Positions 8,034 through 16,707 of a stretch of 64,000 bases of DNA are shown here, in pieces. The position numbers and the translations under genes are program-made. Below the pieces are notes generated by a model. It had not been told where the DNA came from, searched no databases, and saw only the letters and a list, made by a program, of their open reading frames with translations. The DNA lies in the NCBI RefSeq assembly GCF_951805225.1, contig NZ_OX638201.1, positions 3,224,001 through 3,288,000 of the forward strand, in the 5' to 3' direction. The stretch is from an uncultured Flavobacterium sp. Its GTDB lineage: Bacteria > Bacteroidota > Bacteroidia > Flavobacteriales > Flavobacteriaceae. The stretch's first letter is position 1. Each line of letters begins with the position of its first letter.

Positions 8034-9623
8034 ATGGCAACAGCAGTACAAGCAGATGACGATTTAGTAGAATACGGTTATAGACGTGTAATCATTACGA
8101 TTACTGCAGTACTTTGTGCACTGTTAGAAATTGTAGATACCACGATTGTAAACGTAGCTCTAACAGACATGCGAGGTAGCCTTGGTGCTACTTTAACTGA
8201 TGTGGCTTGGGTAATTACAGCATACGCTATTGCGAATGTTATTGTAATTCCGATGACGAGTTGGCTATCACAACAATTTGGTAGACGTAATTATTTTGTG
8301 GCCTCTATCATCATATTTACGGTCTGTTCTTTTTTGTGTGGTAATGCCAGTAATATTTGGGAATTAGTAGCTTTTAGGTTTGTTCAGGGTATGGGCGGTG
8401 GCGCATTACTGGTAACTGCACAAACTATTATTACCGAAAGTTATCCTATAGCAAAACGTGGTATGGCACAAGCTATCTACGGAATGGGTGTAATTGTTGG
8501 TCCTACTTTAGGTCCGCCTTTGGGAGGATATTTAGTAGATAATTATTCTTGGCCTTATATTTTCTATATCAATATTCCGTTGGGAATTATTGCAACTATC
8601 TTGGCGCTAACTTTTGTAAGAAGTCCAAAATATGGTGAGAAATTAAAAGCAAACCAAGTTGACTGGTGGGGAATCATTTTACTGAGCGCCTTTATTGGAT
8701 CTCTACAATTTGTATTGGAACACGGTCAACAAGACGACTGGTTCAACGATCCACTTATTGTAACTTTAAGCGTTGTAACAGTTTTAGGTCTGATTCTTTT
8801 TATATGGAGAGAGCTAACTTACAAACATCCAATTGTAAACTTAAGCGTTCTAAAAGATGGAAATTTAAGAATTGGAACTATAATGTGTTTCATTCTTGGT
8901 TTCGGTTTATATGGATCGACATTAATTATCCCAATCTACACGCAATCTATTTTAGGATGGACCGCAACAGATGCCGGATTATTATTGATTCCTGGTTCGA
9001 TTACAACGGCGATTATGATGCCGTTTGTGGGTAATATGATTCAAAAAGGAGTTCCGCAAGGATATATGGTTGGAGTTGGATTTTTAGTTTTCTTCTTCTT
9101 TACCTTTATGATGCAAACTCGTATGACACCAGATACTGGTGTTGAACATATGTACTGGCCTTTAATCTTAAGAGGAATTGGTTTAGGATTACTATTTGTA
9201 CCTATTACAACACTTTCACTTTCGACCTTAAAAGGAAAACACATTGGTGAAGGAGCTGCTTTTACAGGAATGATGAGACAATTAGGTGGTTCATTTGGTA
9301 TTGCGATTATTACCACTTTTATCACTCGTTTAAGTCAGGAACACAGAGTAAACTTATTGACCAATTTAGATCCTGCAAAATTCGATGTTCAGCAACGTAT
9401 TGCAGGAATGCAAAGAGCTTTTATGTCTAAAGGATATAGCGCTGATATTGCACTGAAAAAAGCTTATCAGGCACTGGAATATTCAGTAATGAAACAAAGT
9501 ACAGTAATGGCCTACATGGATATTTTTATGTACTTGGGAATTATGTTCCTATGTTGTATACCAATTATTCTTTTAATTAAAAAAGGAAAGAACAAGATTA
9601 ATCCTGCTGATGCAATGCATTAA
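8034..9623 (+). CDS. EmrB/QacA-type MFS drug exporter (DHA2, 14 TM)
   Basis: 529 residues with about 14 hydrophobic segments. Family signatures are LEIVDTTIVNVALTDM in TM1, the loop 2-3 motif GRRNYF, the TM4 arginine segment FRFVQGMGGGALL, and the motif C stretch GPTLGPPLGGYLVDNYSW. It uses the proton gradient to export toxic organic compounds through the partner adaptor and TolC. It is the last gene of the operon and is followed by a clear terminator. Confidence 0.96.
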   Translation: MATAVQADDDLVEYGYRRVIITITAVLCALLEIVDTTIVNVALTDMRGSLGATLTDVAWVITAYAIANVIVIPMTSWLSQQFGRRNYFVASIIIFTVCSFLCGNASNIWELVAFRFVQGMGGGALLVTAQTIITESYPIAKRGMAQAIYGMGVIVGPTLGPPLGGYLVDNYSWPYIFYINIPLGIIATILALTFVRSPKYGEKLKANQVDWWGIILLSAFIGSLQFVLEHGQQDDWFNDPLIVTLSVVTVLGLILFIWRELTYKHPIVNLSVLKDGNLRIGTIMCFILGFGLYGSTLIIPIYTQSILGWTATDAGLLLIPGSITTAIMMPFVGNMIQKGVPQGYMVGVGFLVFFFFTFMMQTRMTPDTGVEHMYWPLILRGIGLGLLFVPITTLSLSTLKGKHIGEGAAFTGMMRQLGGSFGIAIITTFITRLSQEHRVNLLTNLDPAKFDVQQRIAGMQRAFMSKGYSADIALKKAYQALEYSVMKQSTVMAYMDIFMYLGIMFLCCIPIILLIKKGKNKINPADAMH

Positions 9624-9644
9624 TAATAATTGATTTATAATACG

Positions 9645-9679
9645 AAAAAGCCGAACTATTTACTTAGTTCGGCTTTTTT
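9645..9679 (+). terminator. Rho-independent terminator of the efflux operon
   Basis: aaaaagccgaact pairs with agttcggcttttt around a short loop, 22 bases after the EmrB-like stop. Confidence 0.92.
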
Positions 9680-9683
9680 ATTT

Positions 9684-9803
9684 TAATTTATTTCCAAAGG
9701 AATAAAATCCTTTATCACAATATTTTTTAAATCTGAAACAATTAAAATATGTCTTTACAATATTTTTGAACTCTGAAGGGATTAAAATCCCTCCCTACAA
9801 TAT
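9684..9803. repeat. Three tandem copies of a 40-base repeat
   Basis: The marker acaatat recurs at 9717, 9757 and 9797, exactly 40 bases apart. The units share ctgaa...attaaaat...tacaatat. Two of them carry a small internal inverted repeat around taaaat (aagga / tcctt and aggga / tccct). No gene is present. The copies have diverged from each other. Confidence 0.65.
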
Positions 9804-9833
9804 GCCCCGAATCTCCGATTCTCTACTAAAAAA

Positions 9834-9872
9834 ACTTAGTAACTCAGCAACTTAGAACCTCAGAACCTTTTT
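9834..9872. repeat. Single arm of the GGTTCTGAGTTGCTAAGG repeat family
   Basis: The stretch cttagtaactcagcaactt followed by agaacctcagaacc matches one arm of the hairpin seen in full at 20318-20411. It lies just downstream of yaaA. Confidence 0.6.
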
Positions 9873-9881
9873 CAAAAAAAA

Positions 9882-10640
9882 CTATCTTGTAAACACCAAA
9901 TGATTTCCTTTAGAAAGATTCGCATCAAATTGATATCCTTCATAATTGAAACCTTTTAAGTCATCAATCGTTTCAGCGTTTGTGTCAATGATATAACGAA
10001 CCATCATTCCTCTTGCTTTTTTAGCGAAGAAACTAATCATTTTAAGTTTTCCGTCTTTGTAATCTTTAAAGTCCGGAGTGATTACAGGAACTTTTAAAGC
10101 CTTTACATCTACAGCCGAAAAATATTCATTACTGGCAAGATTCACGAACAACTCCCCTTTTGCCAATTCTTTATTTAATGCTTTAGTAACAGTTGGCTTC
10201 CAGAATTCGTGCAGATTTTTGTACTCTCCAACAGGCAGTTTTGTTCCCATTTCTAAACGATACGCCTGCATTAAATCCAGAGGTTTCAAGATACCGTAAA
10301 GTCCAGATAAAATTCGGAGTTTGCTTTGTAGTACTTCTAATTTTTCAACAGGAATTGTATAAGCATCTAAACCAGTATAAACATCTCCATCAAAAGTATA
10401 AATTGCCGGACGCGCATTTTCCGGAGAAAAAGGTGTTTTCCATTCCTGATTCCTCTTCCAGTTTAAATCAGATAACTTATCTGAAATAGACATTAATTCA
10501 GATAATTCAGAAGGTTTTTTAGGTTTTAGAACTTTATGAACCAGACGTGCTTCTTTTAAAAAAGCTGGTTCTGTATATTGAGTTGTTGGTAATTCTTTTT
10601 CGAAATTTAATGACTTCGCCGGCGATATAACAATTTTCAT
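9882..10640 (-). CDS. yaaA: YaaA peroxide-stress family protein
   Basis: 252 residues, matching the usual length of the UPF0246/DUF328 family. The N terminus MKIVISPAKSLNFE is diagnostic, and SGLYGILKPLDLMQAYRLEM and FFAKKARGMMVRYI are conserved. In E. coli YaaA helps limit intracellular free iron and DNA damage under hydrogen peroxide and binds DNA; the same role here is inferred. It is transcribed alone, opposite to its neighbours, with repeats on both sides. Confidence 0.95.
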   Translation of the reverse strand: MKIVISPAKSLNFEKELPTTQYTEPAFLKEARLVHKVLKPKKPSELSELMSISDKLSDLNWKRNQEWKTPFSPENARPAIYTFDGDVYTGLDAYTIPVEKLEVLQSKLRILSGLYGILKPLDLMQAYRLEMGTKLPVGEYKNLHEFWKPTVTKALNKELAKGELFVNLASNEYFSAVDVKALKVPVITPDFKDYKDGKLKMISFFAKKARGMMVRYIIDTNAETIDDLKGFNYEGYQFDANLSKGNHLVFTR

Positions 10641-11048
10641 GTGTGCGTTTTTATAGAATTCAAAAATACAAATTGAATTTTTAAAAATAAGAGATCGGAA
10701 TTGATTTGTTTTATGACGCTATAAATGTTTTTGTCACTTTTTTTTCGCCACGAATTCACGAATCCCTTTTTATATTCAATCCAATTCGTGAAAATTCGTG
10801 CAATTCGTGGCAACATTTTTTATTTTGATAAAATTCTGCACGACAAACTGTGAATTTATTCAAAAAAGTCAACAATAGATTATAATAGGCACTTTCTATG
10901 TTGTAAATTTGCAGACATAAAATTCCAAATAACATTTCAATATAAAATTGAAAGTTGTATTCTAAGAAATAGCCACGAATTCACGAATTAACTTTTTTTT
11001 AAAATTAATTAAAAAAATTCGTGAATTCGTGGCGAAAAAAACTAGAAC
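10641..11048. repeat. Repeat-rich gap with two GCCACGAATTC hairpins
   Basis: This 408-base gap holds the yaaA 5' region and two inverted repeats of one family. The first (10749-10812) has arms gccacgaattcacgaat and a degenerate right arm ending aattcgtggc. The second (10972-11033) has perfect 18-base arms, gccacgaattcacgaatt and its complement. The second hairpin ends 16 bases before the GxxExxY gene. No other gene is visible. Confidence 0.8.
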
Positions 11049-11423
11049 ATGACCAAAATATTATATCAATTAGAAAGTTATCAAATAATGGGAATTTTAT
11101 TTGATGTTCATAGAAATTTAGGTGGAGGCTTTTCTGAGATCGTTTATAAAGACGCTTTAGAATATGAATTTAGAAAAGCAGATATTCCATTTGAAAGAGA
11201 AAAAGAATATTTGGTAAATTATAAAGACATAATATTGAATCACAGATTTTATGCTGATTTTGTTTTGTTTGATAAAATTATACTTGAAATAAAATCAAGT
11301 GATTTTCTACATCCTAAACATATTTCACAATGTCTAAATTATCTAAAAGTTTCAAAAACAAATTTAGCAATTTTAGCAAACTTTAATTCTGTCTCACTTG
11401 AATACAAACGTATTATTTTATAA
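11049..11423 (+). CDS. GxxExxY protein (PD-(D/E)XK nuclease-like fold)
   Basis: 124 residues carrying the family motif G-F-S-E-I-V-Y (GxxExxY) near residue 29. A nuclease-like core follows: FYADFVLFDKIILEIKSS, giving the D...ExK arrangement of PD-(D/E)XK enzymes. The biochemical role of the family is not established as far as I know. The gene is bordered by palindromic repeats: a complete hairpin at 10972-11033 before it, and a single right arm at 11426-11442 after it. That context suggests it was inserted together with the repeats and may act on them. Confidence 0.85.
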   Translation: MTKILYQLESYQIMGILFDVHRNLGGGFSEIVYKDALEYEFRKADIPFEREKEYLVNYKDIILNHRFYADFVLFDKIILEIKSSDFLHPKHISQCLNYLKVSKTNLAILANFNSVSLEYKRIIL

Positions 11424-11425
11424 AA

Positions 11426-11442
11426 ATTAGTGAATTCGTGGC
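11426..11442. repeat. Extra repeat arm overlapping the start of the tRNA nucleotidyltransferase gene
   Basis: attagtgaattcgtggc differs by one base from the right arm of the upstream hairpin (11017-11033). It begins 3 bases after the GxxExxY stop, and its gtg at 11438 is the start codon of the next gene. Confidence 0.75.
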
Positions 11443-12868
11443 TATACAAACAAACTATAAAGCAGCTTTACAAAATAAAATCTTCGAAATTATTTCGCAG
11501 GCATCTCAAGAATTAAACGTTGACAGTTATGTAATTGGCGGTTTTGTTCGTGATTTGCTTTTAAACCGAGGTTCTAAAAAAGACATTGATGTTGTTGCAG
11601 TTGGTAGCGGTATCGAATTGGCACTTAAGGTTTCTGAATTACTGCCTAAAAAGCCTAAAGTTCAGGTTTTTAAAACTTACGGAACAGCAATGTTGCGTTT
11701 TGAAGATACTGATATTGAATTTGTTGGTGCAAGAAAGGAATCTTATAATTTTGAAAGCAGAAATCCAATTGTTGAAAACGGAACTCTTGAAGACGATCAA
11801 AATCGTCGTGATTTCACCATCAATGCATTGGCTTTATCGTTGAACGAAAAAACATTTGGAGAACTATCTGATCCTTTTGGCGGATTGACTGATCTTGAAA
11901 ATAAAACTATCAAAACTCCTTTAGATCCTAGCATTACTTATTCTGATGATCCTTTGCGAATGCTTCGTGCGATTCGTTTTGCAAATCAATTAGGTTTTGA
12001 AATCGAGAAAAATTCTCTTGATGCGATTACTAAAAATGCAGATAGAATCAAGATTATTTCCGGTGAAAGAATTGTTGATGAATTAAACAAAATTCTTTCT
12101 ACAGATAAACCTTCTATCGGATTTTTACTTTTATATCAAACTGGACTTTTAGACATTATTTTACCTGAATTAACCGCTTTGAATCAGGTTGAAGAAATTG
12201 AAGGTCATACGCATAAAAACAACTTTTATCACACTTTAGAAGTTGTCGATAATATTTGTCCAAATACCGATGATGTTTGGTTACGTTGGTCAGCTTTGTT
12301 ACATGATATTGGAAAAGCACCAACAAAACGGTTTACCAAAAAACAAGGCTGGACTTTTCATGGACATGAATTTCTAGGCGGAAAAATGGCTAAGAAAATA
12401 TTCGAACGTTTACATATGCCATTGAATCACAAAATGAAATTTGTGCAAAAAATGGTCGTTATGAGTTCGCGTCCAATTGTTTTGGCGCAAGATATTGTAA
12501 CTGACAGCGCCGTTCGTCGTTTGGTTTTTGATGCTGGAGAAGATGTCGAAGATTTAATGACATTATGTGAAGCTGATATTACTACTAAAAATCCATCGAA
12601 ATTCAAGAAGTATCACAAAAACTTCGAAATCGTTCGCAAGAAAATTGTAGAAGTCGAAGAACGCGATCATGTGCGTAATTTTCAACCGCCAATTTCTGGT
12701 GAAGAAATTATGGAAATGTTCGATTTGAAACCTTCACGTGAAATTGGAGTTTTAAAAGAAGCTGTAAAAGAAGCAATTTTAGAGGGAGATATTCCAAATG
12801 AATATCAGGCTGCTTACGATTTTGTAATTAAAAGAGCTGAAAAGTTAAATCTAACGCTTAAAAAATAA
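11438..12868 (+). CDS. CCA-adding-type tRNA nucleotidyltransferase with HD domain
   Basis: 476 residues. The class II nucleotidyltransferase head has VIGGFVRDLLL near residue 30, followed by the metal aspartates in KKDIDVV and by RRDFTINALAL. The neck has DPLRMLRAIRFA, and the C-terminal part carries an HD phosphohydrolase motif (LLHDIGKAPTKR near 287). It adds or repairs the tRNA 3' CCA end. The only usable start is GTG at 11438, which lies within a repeat arm; no ATG precedes the catalytic motif. Its stop overlaps the next ATG by one base. Confidence 0.93.
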   Translation: MAIQTNYKAALQNKIFEIISQASQELNVDSYVIGGFVRDLLLNRGSKKDIDVVAVGSGIELALKVSELLPKKPKVQVFKTYGTAMLRFEDTDIEFVGARKESYNFESRNPIVENGTLEDDQNRRDFTINALALSLNEKTFGELSDPFGGLTDLENKTIKTPLDPSITYSDDPLRMLRAIRFANQLGFEIEKNSLDAITKNADRIKIISGERIVDELNKILSTDKPSIGFLLLYQTGLLDIILPELTALNQVEEIEGHTHKNNFYHTLEVVDNICPNTDDVWLRWSALLHDIGKAPTKRFTKKQGWTFHGHEFLGGKMAKKIFERLHMPLNHKMKFVQKMVVMSSRPIVLAQDIVTDSAVRRLVFDAGEDVEDLMTLCEADITTKNPSKFKKYHKNFEIVRKKIVEVEERDHVRNFQPPISGEEIMEMFDLKPSREIGVLKEAVKEAILEGDIPNEYQAAYDFVIKRAEKLNLTLKK

Positions 12869-13239
12869 TGGATGTTTTAGGAGGGATTTTTTTATTTTTT
12901 CTTTTACTTATAATAGTAATAACAAATATTATTTTTTTTAGAAAAATTAATAGAAATAACATTCGCCATTATAAATATAAAATCTTCTTTTTTTTAATCA
13001 GTATTGCTTCCATATGTGTAATAATGATTTTAGCTGCGCTCTTTCAAAATGTAGTCTTAATTGATTATTTTAAAATAACAACTGATATTGAAAGCTATCC
13101 ATATAGAATAATTCTTATGACAATTATCTGGATTATCAATATTACAGTAAATTTTTCTTTATTAAAACTTTATACAAAAAGAATAGAAAGAAAAAATAAA
13201 AACAAAACAAACGATATAGAATTAATTGGAATAGAATGA
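12868..13239 (+). CDS. Small membrane protein of unknown function
   Basis: 123 residues, very hydrophobic, with three predicted membrane segments (about 5-24, 36-60 and 77-98) and a lysine/arginine-rich C-terminal tail. No family is recognised. The TAATG junction with the tRNA nucleotidyltransferase gene and the ATGA overlap with the heme A synthase gene show tight translational coupling, which supports a real gene. Confidence 0.7.
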   Translation: MDVLGGIFLFFLLLIIVITNIIFFRKINRNNIRHYKYKIFFFLISIASICVIMILAALFQNVVLIDYFKITTDIESYPYRIILMTIIWIINITVNFSLLKLYTKRIERKNKNKTNDIELIGIE

Positions 13240-14261
13240 AAAAAGTGAATAAATCAGTAATCATTTGGTTACTATCAGGTTGTGTTTTATTATTTTTAAT
13301 GGTTGTTGTTGGCGGAATTACCCGTTTGACCAATTCAGGTTTATCAATGACGGATTGGCATTTAGTAACAGATACTTTCCCACCTTTGACAGAAGCAAAA
13401 TGGAACGAAGCTTTCGAACAATACAAGAAATTTCCGGAGTATCAAAAAATCAATATTCACAATGACTTTCAATTAGCCGATTATAAATTTATTTATTTCT
13501 GGGAATGGTTTCACCGTTTTATCGGAAGAATTATCGGATTGGTTTTCTTCGTGCCTTTTGTTTATTTCTTAATCAGAAAAAAACTGGATCGCGATACTAT
13601 CAAAAAATGTATCGTTCTACTGGCAATGGGAGCTTTTCAAGGTTTTCTAGGTTGGTTTATGGTTCGCAGCGGATTAATTGATAACCCGGATGTAAGTCAC
13701 TTTAGACTTTCTTTACACCTTACTTTTGCATTTATCACTTTTGCGTATACTTTATGGGTTGCATTAGATTTAATATATCCTGAACGCAGCATTACAAAGG
13801 TAATTCCGCTTCGTAATATTGCAAGATTTGCATTGGTAGCTTTATTAATTCAGATTATTTATGGTGGATTTGTTGCAGGTTTAAATGCCGGATTAATTCA
13901 CAATCACTGGCCTTTAATGAGCGACGGACAATTTATACATGATTCTGTTTTTATCGAACAACCAACTTTGGTTAAAAACTTAATCGAAGGAAAAAGCGGT
14001 GTTCAGTTTGTACACAGAACTTTTGCTTATGTAGTTGTGGCATTTATTCTTTTTCTATACTACAAAAGCACTAAATTTTCGCTTACGAGAAATCAATCAC
14101 ACGCAATAAAAACTTTGGTAGCTTTTGTTTTTATTCAATTTGCATTAGGTGTATTTACACTTTTATATAGCGTTCCGTTGGCTTTAGGGTTAATTCACCA
14201 AATTATGGCTTTCTTTCTTTTGAGTGCAATGACATATACTTTGCATAGATTGAGTAAATAA
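13236..14261 (+). CDS. ctaA: Heme A synthase (COX15/CtaA family)
   Basis: 341 residues with about eight membrane segments. It oxidises heme O to heme A for cytochrome oxidase. Conserved histidine pairs sit in EWFHRFIGRIIG, FRLSLHLTFAF, QFVHRTFAY and LIHQIMAFF, arranged as the two-fold repeat of the family. GGITRLTNSGLSMTDW after TM1 is a COX15/CtaA hallmark. It overlaps the preceding small membrane gene by four bases. Confidence 0.95.
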   Translation: MKKVNKSVIIWLLSGCVLLFLMVVVGGITRLTNSGLSMTDWHLVTDTFPPLTEAKWNEAFEQYKKFPEYQKINIHNDFQLADYKFIYFWEWFHRFIGRIIGLVFFVPFVYFLIRKKLDRDTIKKCIVLLAMGAFQGFLGWFMVRSGLIDNPDVSHFRLSLHLTFAFITFAYTLWVALDLIYPERSITKVIPLRNIARFALVALLIQIIYGGFVAGLNAGLIHNHWPLMSDGQFIHDSVFIEQPTLVKNLIEGKSGVQFVHRTFAYVVVAFILFLYYKSTKFSLTRNQSHAIKTLVAFVFIQFALGVFTLLYSVPLALGLIHQIMAFFLLSAMTYTLHRLSK

Positions 14262-14284
14262 CGTAACTTTCATAAAAAATGTTT

Positions 14285-14806
14285 ATGAAAAAAGTTTGTT
14301 TTCTATTAGTTGTTCTTTTTACTTGTCTTGTTTCTGGGCAAAAGAAAGGAAATCCATTAGTTATTTTGGATTCCAAAAGCATTGGATATATGGATCAGGC
14401 AGAAAATAAACTCAAGCATATTAATCAAAATGATATGCTACTATTTATTTACAAAGGAAGTGCTGACGAGATTTTAAAAAAATTTGGATCAAATTCAGGA
14501 GTTGTTATAGTTGCCACCAAAAAATTCATTTTGGAAACATTCTATAAAAACAACATTGAAAATTCTCCATTAAAAAAAGAAATTCCAACAATTGAATCTC
14601 TATCCAAAATTGGAATTATAGGAAGTAAGGCAGAAAGTAAAAATCTGCCTTATGATGAACTTGTTAGATACATTAAGACTACTCCACATAATGAGGATGT
14701 GCTAAAAATTGCATCAATTGCTTTTATAAAAGCTTCGGATGCACAACAAATGAATCCAGATTGGAAATTTGGAGCTATCGAAATTATGTCAACTAAAGAC
14801 CGATAA
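14285..14806 (+). CDS. Secreted protein of unknown function
   Basis: About 173 residues with a signal peptide (KKVCFLLVVLFTCLVSGQ). ATG 14285 is chosen over ATG 14279 because it begins the basic KK region; both are possible. The mature part has an SGVVIVATKKF segment that faintly resembles the end of a TonB-receptor plug domain, but it is too short to be one. It lies 23 bases after heme A synthase and ends 1 base before the convergent LytTR regulator gene. Function unknown. Confidence 0.65.
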   Translation: MKKVCFLLVVLFTCLVSGQKKGNPLVILDSKSIGYMDQAENKLKHINQNDMLLFIYKGSADEILKKFGSNSGVVIVATKKFILETFYKNNIENSPLKKEIPTIESLSKIGIIGSKAESKNLPYDELVRYIKTTPHNEDVLKIASIAFIKASDAQQMNPDWKFGAIEIMSTKDR

Positions 14807-14807
14807 T

Positions 14808-15575
14808 CTATCCCAACCAGGCTTTAAAATCCTGTACTTTTTCTCGGCTTACAATTACCTCATCTTCTTTATAAGTTGGTAGAATAACTTTAAGGCGAGA
14901 ATTGGTATAAACCTGAATTTCTTTTATTGCCGTAAGCGGAACAATATATTTTCTGCTTACGCGAAAGAAATCTTTCATGTCTAATTCCTGCTCCAGAACT
15001 TCTAAAGTCGAATCTATTAGATAGTTTCTATTATCGAAAGTATGAATGTATGTTCCTTTATTTTCACTAAAAAAACATTCTATTTCTTCTGTTGTTATAA
15101 CTTTTAAATGCTGTCCGATTTTAACTGTAAATCGCTTTTTAAAATTTTTCTCGAAAGGATTTGACAACATTCTGCGAATTTCTTCAAAATCAGCCTGAAG
15201 ATTCTGTGTTTCTGAATTTAATTTAGGAATTCGGGTTTTGAATTTTGTAACGGCAACTTCCAAATCATCTTCATCAATTGGTTTCAAAAGATAATCAATG
15301 CTGTTTAGTTTAAAAGCTTTTAACGCATATTCATCATAAGCAGTTGTGAAAATAATAGCGCTTTGAATGTCTATTTTTTCAAAAATCTCAAACGACAAAC
15401 CATCTGATAACTGAATATCAAGGAAAATTAAATCGGGATGTTGGTTATTTGTAAACCAATGAATGGATTCTTCTACAGAATGCAGCATTGTTTCTACGGC
15501 AATATCTAACTTTTCTAGTTTTCTCTGCAACAATCTTGCAGCTGGTTTTTCGTCTTCTATGATTAATGTGGTCAT
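14808..15575 (-). CDS. LytTR-family response regulator
   Basis: 255 residues: receiver domain (acidic pocket IIEDEKPAA, phospho-Asp in LIFLDIQLSDG near residue 55, Lys in YLLKPID) and a C-terminal LytTR DNA-binding domain (about 150-255, including CFFSENKGTYIHT and FFRVSRKYIVPL). It is the last gene of the minus-strand cluster and the natural partner of the LytS-like kinase at 17683-19041. The six 2TM genes lie between the pair. Target promoters are unknown. Confidence 0.93.
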   Translation of the reverse strand: MTTLIIEDEKPAARLLQRKLEKLDIAVETMLHSVEESIHWFTNNQHPDLIFLDIQLSDGLSFEIFEKIDIQSAIIFTTAYDEYALKAFKLNSIDYLLKPIDEDDLEVAVTKFKTRIPKLNSETQNLQADFEEIRRMLSNPFEKNFKKRFTVKIGQHLKVITTEEIECFFSENKGTYIHTFDNRNYLIDSTLEVLEQELDMKDFFRVSRKYIVPLTAIKEIQVYTNSRLKVILPTYKEDEVIVSREKVQDFKAWLG

Positions 15576-15611
15576 TTACTAAAATGCAAAAATTAAAACT
15601 TTAACACAAAT

Positions 15612-15986
15612 TTACTCCCATTTATTTTTATTCTGAACTTCTTTCTCCATAATTTTTTGGATTTTCTTTTGCTCCCATTCATCACCAAAAAACAAATCAC
15701 GACCAAATACCCTATATGCACCAATTAAAACAAATATTCCCCAGAATATTGTTATAGTATAAGTACGCAGATCAAAAATCCCATAAGTTGCGCCATTATA
15801 TCCTATTCCTAAATAATCATTATTCAAAAGTGAAATAATAAGAATCGTATTGACAATTAAATATATTGTCAGACGCCAATAAAAACGTTTAATTTCTCTT
15901 ACTTTTCTATATGCAAAATTGTATCGTTCATCATCGCTAAATTCTTTTGTATAATGTTCGTATAAGTGTCTTCTAAATTCTCTCAT
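15612..15986 (-). CDS. 2TM-domain protein (subtype A, copy 2)
   Basis: 124 residues from the ATG at 15986. The frame is open further upstream to 16112 but there overlaps the previous gene, so that extension is rejected. A basic N-terminal segment (MREFRRHLYEHYTKEF) is followed by FAYRKVREIKRFY, two membrane segments and the charged end FFGDEWEQKKIQKIM. This is the 2TM fold also found at the C terminus of the neighbouring kinase. DNA of its 3' part nearly repeats that of 16003-16380, showing a recent duplication. Confidence 0.85.
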   Translation of the reverse strand: MREFRRHLYEHYTKEFSDDERYNFAYRKVREIKRFYWRLTIYLIVNTILIISLLNNDYLGIGYNGATYGIFDLRTYTITIFWGIFVLIGAYRVFGRDLFFGDEWEQKKIQKIMEKEVQNKNKWE

Positions 15987-16002
15987 TTTATTTCGAATTA
16001 CA

Positions 16003-16380
16003 TTATTGCCATTTATTTTTATTCTGAGTTTCTTTCTCCATAATTTTCTGGATTTTCTTTTGTTCCCATTCGTCACCAAAAAAGAAATCACGACCAAAAA
16101 CAGAAAATGCATGAATAACTAAGGCTATTCCCCAAAAAAATGCAGTTGAATAAATTTCCCAATCTCTGAAACCTCTTACTTCAAAATGATTTCCTACATA
16201 ACCAAAATGCCCTCTATTCAAATTTGAAATAATGATAATAATATTCACTATTATATAAACCTTCAAATGCGAGTAAAATCCTTTTATTCTCTTTACTTTT
16301 CTGTAAGCTATATTATAACTTTCGTCTGTACTAAATTCGTGTGCATATTCTTCGTACATGCGTCTTCTAAATCGTCCCAT
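16003..16380 (-). CDS. 2TM-domain protein (subtype A, copy 1)
   Basis: 125 residues. It has an N-terminal basic helix (MGRFRRRMYEEYAHEF), the helix YRKVKRIKGFYSHL leading into membrane segment 1, a short periplasmic loop, membrane segment 2, and the tail FFGDEWEQKKIQKIMEKE. The gene starts 19 bases after the stop of the previous 2TM gene and 16 bases before the next. It is clearly a paralogue of copy 2. The biochemical role of 2TM domains is unknown; a membrane sensing or signalling role is inferred from the kinase fusion. Confidence 0.85.
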   Translation of the reverse strand: MGRFRRRMYEEYAHEFSTDESYNIAYRKVKRIKGFYSHLKVYIIVNIIIIISNLNRGHFGYVGNHFEVRGFRDWEIYSTAFFWGIALVIHAFSVFGRDFFFGDEWEQKKIQKIMEKETQNKNKWQ

Positions 16381-16399
16381 TTTACTTTGATTTAAAAAA

Positions 16400-16705
16400 T
16401 TATTGCCATTTGTTTTGATTCTCTTTTTCTTTTTCCATCAATTCCTTGATTTTTCTTTCTTCCCAGTCTTTTCCTAAAACCGGAAATACTTCAAAAACTT
16501 TTAATCCATGAAAAACAACTCCAATTCCCCACCATAATAGCGGCCAAAAAAACCATAAATATTGTGGTGATGTCCACAAATTTATGACTATCAATATAAT
16601 ATTGACAATGATAAAAGAAGTCAGATTTCCGTAGAAACCTTTAATATTTTCTACTTTCTTTTTTGCTATATAATATTTATCCTCTTCAGTAAATTTCACG
16701 TCCAT
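16400..16705 (-). CDS. 2TM-domain protein (subtype B, copy 2)
   Basis: 101 residues from ATG 16705, two bases after the stop of the gene before it. The alternative ATG at 16717 overlaps that stop and is unlikely, because every junction in this array has TAA-N2-ATG. Features are YYIAKKKVENIKGFYGNL, membrane segment 1, WWGIGVVFHGLKVFEVFP in the second membrane region, and a charged tail with WEERKIKELMEKE. It closely resembles the copy at 17040-17348. Confidence 0.85.
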   Translation of the reverse strand: MDVKFTEEDKYYIAKKKVENIKGFYGNLTSFIIVNIILIVINLWTSPQYLWFFWPLLWWGIGVVFHGLKVFEVFPVLGKDWEERKIKELMEKEKENQNKWQ

Positions 16706-16707
16706 GA

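Noticed and set aside
8666..9325. Coding frames on both strands inside the EmrB-like gene
   Set aside because: They are shadows of the real frame with no motifs of their own.
9684..9803. CRISPR-like array
   Set aside because: Three diverged units in direct tandem, no identical repeats, no unique spacers and no cas genes.
15987..16112. N-terminal extension of the last 2TM gene
   Set aside because: It overlaps the end of the preceding 2TM gene, and its residues do not resemble the family; ATG 15986 matches the paralogue's start.
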